Shown here: piece after piece, positions 59,640 through 64,000 of the stretch
Layout of the letters: every line of letters starts with the position of its first letter
Numbering within the stretch: position 1 is the first letter of the stretch
NCBI RefSeq assembly: GCF_031877795.1
Contig: NC_133932.1
Location: forward strand, 22,260,180 to 22,324,179
Length of the DNA stretch: 64,000 bases
Direction: 5' to 3'
Source of the DNA: Strix aluco
Taxonomy: Eukaryota > Chordata > Aves > Strigiformes > Strigidae
Program-made: the position numbers and the translations under genes
Notes under the pieces: model-generated
The model's input: only the letters and a program-made list of their open reading frames with translations
What the model was told of the DNA's origin: nothing
Database searches by the model: none

Positions 59640-60245
59640 AACAGGAGCTGGATGTCTTCAAATCTGAGAGGTTTCTTATTCTGGTAGACTTCAGTGGACA
59701 TATGGGGAATAGGGCCTCCTGTCATCTTCTCTATGTGCTGAACAGATAGAGAACAGATTGTGCTGATAGTAGCAATATCTGCTTCATAATCTCACGTATG
59801 AGCTGTGACCAGTCAATCACCATCACCATGTTCCAAGAACCAACCAAGAAAAAGGTGGATTGGGAAGGCCCATATTAACAGCATTATCATCACCTACTTG
59901 AGTGACTTTGAAATCACTGCTGTGATTCTGGCTGACTGCTACACAGGTCACTCAATGTGCTCAAAACTCATCACAACAGTTGTATAACAGCTGCAATTTG
60001 AATATGGCAGTAAGTAAAATATAAAGCAGGGAAAATTACAAGGAACTGTATGCTCAAAAACATTCCATGTTTTGTCCAAAGCTGAAAATGTCTTTCATGA
60101 CACCAGTAATGAGGAAAATAACAAGTTTTATGTGATTCTTTATGAAATTATTGACTTCTATCTAGGGGACAAGAAAACTGATTTGATGTCAATGATGACA
60201 TGATGCAGCTTCAGCTGAAAGAGAAGCAGAGCGCTTTGCAAGAAT
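59640..60245 (+). mobile_element. Decayed LINE endonuclease fragment, RTE-like
   Basis: The plus-strand frame from 59640 reads ELDVFKSERFLILVDFSGHM GN, matching the LILLGDFNAHVG signature of apurinic-type LINE endonucleases. The same frame, after one stop, gives CDQSITITMFQEPTKKKVDW, equivalent to the ITNTMFQ...TW block. A frame change then gives IIITYLSDFEITAVILADCY TGHSMCSKL, equivalent to the final IDYV...GADCWTDHRLV block. Near 60190 FDVNDDMMQLQLKEKQSAL follows, like the linker after the endonuclease (WFDENDEEIQ.LLEEK). The order and spacing match an endonuclease-to-RT linker of an RTE-type LINE, with at least one stop and two frame changes. The RT domain itself is not seen. It could instead be another AP-endonuclease LINE clade. 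Confidence 0.65.
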
Positions 60246-60249
60246 GAAG

Positions 60250-61075
60250 TCTTCCTTGGCTGGACTTTATTACTAGCAAGCTGATTTACAGGAAGCTTTG
60301 ACATACAGTCTAATCAGATTAACCCAGAGGAAAGATTAGTCATGAAATGCTAATGCTGACAAATTGCAGATATGTGCTGATGAAAGCCATGCACACTTGC
60401 TCTTTGCTGATCCTTTTGCTCAATATGGAACATGATAATGAAGATCAAGAACAGAGACAAAAACACAAATCACAGATTGTGGAAGTACAAAAAGGTATTG
60501 TACCTTTCAGCATCTCCTCATTGTCAACATATCCATCTTGTGAGGTGTATGAGATCTTGAGATATCTATTTTCACTTTAATCTGCCAAGTGTATGCAAAA
60601 TGTACAGTGCAGTCATGTCCATCTGGATGGAAAGGCACCCACTTTAGAAGGCATCTCTTTAAAAAAAAAGACAACAAGCAAACAATGAAGTTCAAGAACT
60701 CCATTGAATGATGACCCTCCATTGACTGAATGATTTTTGCAGGTTTTCTCCTGATTGTGTGCTAGAATAAAATCTGCTCAAGGGATTAGGTAAGTGCTCT
60801 GTATATGAATGGAAGTTAATTTGTAGCGAATACCTAGAAAAATCTTGTTTTAATTGGTAGGTTGCATTGCTTGTGATATAGACAAAGCATGACCTGTACA
60901 TGTCTTTCAGTAAACCACTACTGAAGGCTGTATCTGTACCGGTAGGTAACATGACCAGTTGCTGCCCCTAAGGGCAAGTGACATGACACAGCTTCCATTG
61001 CTATAGCTCTTTTCCCTCCTAAAATAGGGTCGTCTTACTTATATTGCCTATCAAGACCCTGGTTACACCCATAGG
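60250..61075. other. AT-rich stretch, possibly remainder of the LINE fossil
   Basis: A frame at 60347-60580 (KAMHTCSLLILLLNMEHDNE) has no clear match to a reverse transcriptase. I cannot say whether the LINE fossil extends here. Confidence 0.35.
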
Positions 61076-61079
61076 ACTT

Positions 61080-61520
61080 ATCTGTCGACACTCAAGGTCA
61101 GTGTTGGTATGCAGCTGTACAACCTTGGTTCAGAGCATTGTGTGAAACAGCTGTGGCCCCCCCTTCCCTTGGGGGCTGCACTGAAGTTCAGGCCCTCAAC
61201 ACTGGTCTCCACCTGAGCTACTCTGCAGCCCTGCCTGTGCCTGGCCCTGCACCCAGCAGAACCTGCCCCGACCTCTGCCCCTGCCCCACTGGCTCGACTT
61301 CCCATCGGGACCTGGGAACTTTCTCACCACCGTGGGCTTGCCTGATCAGCACTGAGCTGTAGGCTGACCCCGCGTACTGGCACCAGGCCCTCTCTGCTCC
61401 TCTTGCTTGGGTGCTACCAGGTTGCGTCCTTTCTGGTCACATCCCTCTCCTGTGCCTCCCTTGCTGCTGTGCTAATCTCCTGGTTCGCCTTCCTCTATGG
61501 AGCAGTCGGTATGGCACATA
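61080..61520. other. GC-rich block in AT-rich surroundings
   Basis: About 440 bp rich in CCTGCC, CCCCTGCC and TTGCCTG motifs, abruptly different from its flanks. Frames here lack start or splice context. It is probably a decayed LTR or GC-rich repeat. Its style is like the block at 9100-9420, but I could not align the two by eye. Confidence 0.45.
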
Positions 61521-61524
61521 CAGT

Positions 61525-62810
61525 GAAATTATAACCCTTACTTACACATTAAAAAACCATGGTTTTCTTAGTTTTACATTGCAATTTACACAAAATATCT
61601 AACTAGAATTTATTTTCCATAATATCTCATAAAAATAAAGCCAGCAGGTAATTTTCTTAGCAACATGCTATTAAAATAACTATCAGATTTCAGTATAGAT
61701 TTTATGCTTTTCCTGTTTGAAAGTAATCTGAAAAATGCCCTCCTTTTATTCTGCACATGGAAATTAGGTTGAATACAAGCTTGAACTTTCTCCTTCCTAA
61801 CTACATAAAATATAACCCACAATTTCTTCACAGAGTGCCTTCTAGCTGATATCAATACTGTTGCTTCAAGATGTAGAAATTGAAGATAGAGAGGCTTTAC
61901 ATATAATTTTAAAACTTTTCCATCTTCATTGAATAGTTTCTGGCACAAGAAGATAAACAGTTCTTTCCAAGGTCTATGTGGTATCCAGAAGAGCACAGTT
62001 ACACCCCAGGTTTTCTAATATTTTTTTAATTTTTCAGGCATGTTTCTACTGAAGACATAGAAGGGTTTGTTCATTGCTTTACACTATTTAATATTTTAAC
62101 AAGTAATTAGAAGAAAATACTGTTATTGATAACATCTGTGGATGGCACAAGGATTAGAGAGCTATCATGCAGTAAAAAGAACAAGTGTTTTATTGTTAGT
62201 AAAATGGCTGCAAATGAACAATATGTATTTTAATATGACCAAGTGTAAAACCATATATTTAAGCATAAAAAAAGCAACTACACTTGAAGGATGGAAACTC
62301 TGCAAAAGATTCGGATAAATAATCGTTGAACTCAAGTTCACAGTACAACACTTATTTAGATGTATTCTGAAAGAGAGACCAAGTTGCATTAAACCCATCT
62401 TGACTTATTTTTTTAAATTATTATTTTGATTGTTTTGGCACTGAAGTAATTGCTTCAGGAATACTATATTAATGTCTCACTGATTCCAGTTTATAAAGGA
62501 AGTAGCCTGGAGAAATTTCAAAGAAGAGCAATGATTAACGAAATGGAAAATATATTTTATAAGGAAAGAACCAAGGAACATGATTTATATATTTTATGAA
62601 ACAGAAGTTAAATGGCAATTTTATTAAACAATTTATTAATTGAAAATGCAGGACATTTCAGATTCATAGGTCACTGGAAGAATGTGTCCCATTGCAACTG
62701 AAATATCTGCTTTATTTATTCAGACATGGTCATACATAGTGTGTCTTCTTCGTTCTTCTCTTTTAAGAAAAGCTGTTGACATAAGTATATATGATTATAC
62801 AAGCAAATTA
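61525..62810. other. AT-rich stretch, nothing recognised
   Basis: A minus-strand frame of 128 codons (61610-61996) is basic and hydrophobic, with no recognisable domain and no splice sites. It is not called as a gene. Confidence 0.45.
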
Positions 62811-62814
62811 AAAA

Positions 62815-63090
62815 GTGCCAGAGAACCTTCTTGATCACTGGAATCTAGCAGACTATGCTATTTGTAATATACCCCTACCATGGTTTTGGTCCAGTCTGTC
62901 TAGCATCCTCCTGAGCAATCCCCAGCACAGCTCAGGCATCACCATGTGCCAGGGAATCTTCTCAAATGACCCTTTGGATGCAGACAGACTGTTGTGGAGG
63001 GTGAAACTCTTTAAAAAGTGCAGCAGGGTCCGCTCCATTCCAGTTGGCCTTAATGCCAAAGAAGAGTTTCAAGGATACATAAATTACTAA
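62815..63090 (+). other. Coding-like open frame, unidentified
   Basis: A 91-codon frame. Its second half (CQGIFSNDPLDADRLLWRVK followed by KKCSRVRSIPVGLNAKEEFQ) has a balanced, protein-like composition. It shows no acceptor or donor that would make it an exon and no domain that I recognise. It could be a pseudogene remnant or a fragment of an unrecognised repeat lying 5' of the CR1 copy at 63225. Confidence 0.25.
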
Positions 63091-63224
63091 CAGATGAGTT
63101 TGCATTGTCGAGGCCTCAGGTCTGAAATATCTTCAGAATAGCTGTCCATGTTTCACACTCTTCTGGTTTTACCACATCATTATACAGGTAGACATATTAA
63201 AAACTGTCATCAGCTAGTAAATTG

Positions 63225-63937
63225 TTTAAGGCTTGGGGAGGAGTGGCTGGAGAGCTGCCAGTCAGAGAGGGACCTGGGGGTGTTGATTGACAGCCGGCAG
63301 AACAGGCGCCAGCAGTGTGCCCAGGTGGCCAAGAAGGCCAATGGCATCCTGGCTTGCATCAGAAATAGCGTGGCCAGCGGGACAGGGAAGGGATCTTACC
63401 CCTGTACTCGGCACTGGTGAGGCCGCACCTCGATGACTGTGTTCAGTTTTGGGCCCCTCACTACAAAAAGGACATTGAATTACTCGAGCGTGTCCAAAGA
63501 AGGGCAACGAAGCTGGTGAAGGGTCTGGAGCACATGTCGTATGAGGAGCGGCTGAGGGAACTGGGGTTGTTTAGTCTGGAGAAGAGGAGGCTGAGGGGAG
63601 ACCTCATCACCCTCTACAGCTACCTGAAAGGAGGTTGCAGAGAGCTGGGGATGAGTCTCTTTAACCAAGTAATAAGTGATAGGACAAGAGTGAATGGCCT
63701 CAAGTTGCACCAGGGAAGGTTTAGACTGGATGTTAGGAAGCATTTCTTTACAGAATGGGTTGTTATGCGTTAGAATGGGCTGCCCAGGGACGTGGTGGAG
63801 TCCCCATCCCTGGAGGTGTAGGGTTGACATAGCGATGAGGGATATGATGTAGTTGGGAACTGTCAATGTTGGGTTAATAGTTGGACTAGATGATCTTCAA
63901 GGTCTTTTCCAACCTAGATGATTCTGTGATTCTGTGA
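63225..63937 (+). mobile_element. CR1 LINE fragment with ORF2 C-terminus and 3' UTR
   Basis: The frame at 63240-63400 encodes [20 protein letters not shown] and [20 protein letters not shown]. After a frameshift around 63400-63415 the next frame gives [40 protein letters not shown] and [20 protein letters not shown]. These are the conserved final blocks of CR1 ORF2. The 3' UTR follows, ending with TGATTCTGTGATTCTGTGA at 63919-63937. It is the longest CR1 copy here (about 0.7 kb), 5'-truncated, with one frameshift and a stop near 63772, hence inactive. Confidence 0.95.
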
Positions 63938-64000
63938 AGTACTAGAGTTGGCAACTGGAATTAGTCTTCATTTTACATCATAAATATTTTACATAGTATC

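Noticed and set aside
61610..61996. 128-codon minus-strand frame as a gene
   Set aside because: Composition is typical of antisense AT-rich frames and nothing supports splicing or homology.
1..64000. CRISPR array, operons, integrons or other prokaryotic systems; tRNA or rRNA genes
   Set aside because: No regularly spaced repeats with unique spacers, no bacterial gene density, and no tRNA cloverleaf or rRNA stretch seen. Repeats and composition are those of a bird nuclear genome.

Overview
This window is vertebrate nuclear DNA, and the repeats say bird. It carries CR1 LINE 3' ends with the ATTCTRTG-type terminal repeat, C-terminal reverse-transcriptase fragments of CR1, and several solo LTRs of a type I know from passerine genomes. 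There are no bacterial or viral gene arrays, and almost every short open frame here is chance. The songbird placement rests on my memory of the LTR families, not on a search.

Layout. Bases 1-650 are unremarkable. From about 660 to 3760 lies one large CpG island packed with GC boxes, mononucleotide C and G runs, (GAG)n, (CCCGT)n, and four CCAAT boxes between 3005 and 3210. A leftward exon encoding a signal-peptide-like N-terminus (2282 to 2222, followed by a GT donor) points out of the window, and donor sites at 3562 and 3676 could end a rightward first exon. The simplest reading is a divergent promoter. From 3.8 kb to the right end the DNA is AT-rich, intron-like or intergenic. The only well-formed coding exon I can support there is 25531-25722 (+): an AG acceptor, 192 nt in symmetric phase, and a consensus GTAAGT donor. 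It could belong to the rightward gene, with a first intron of about 22 kb, but I cannot name the product.

The rest is repeats and fossils: CR1 pieces at 23.6, 36.1 (-), 45.9 (-), 57.75 and 63.2 kb; two solo LTRs with perfect 5-bp target duplications (46695-47295 and 52994-53466); a third LTR in reverse orientation (55859-56828); a tentative 1.2-kb LTR at 39558-40777; two copies of an unclassified repeat (8.93 kb and 36.5 kb); a MIR-like SINE relic at 10.8 kb; and a decayed endonuclease of an RTE-like LINE at 59.6-60.2 kb. Two minus-strand stretches (18.25-18.60 and 31.86-33.11 kb) read like broken protein-coding sequence and may be processed pseudogenes, which are rare in birds. Simple-sequence highlights are a 290-bp pure (TCCCT)n/(CCCCT)n tract, a (GGTTT)n array, a 33-T run and a perfect 40-bp palindrome.

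I found no novel multi-gene system. The most informative leads are the orphan exon at 25.5 kb, the divergent CpG-island promoter, the possible retrocopies and the RTE-like fossil.
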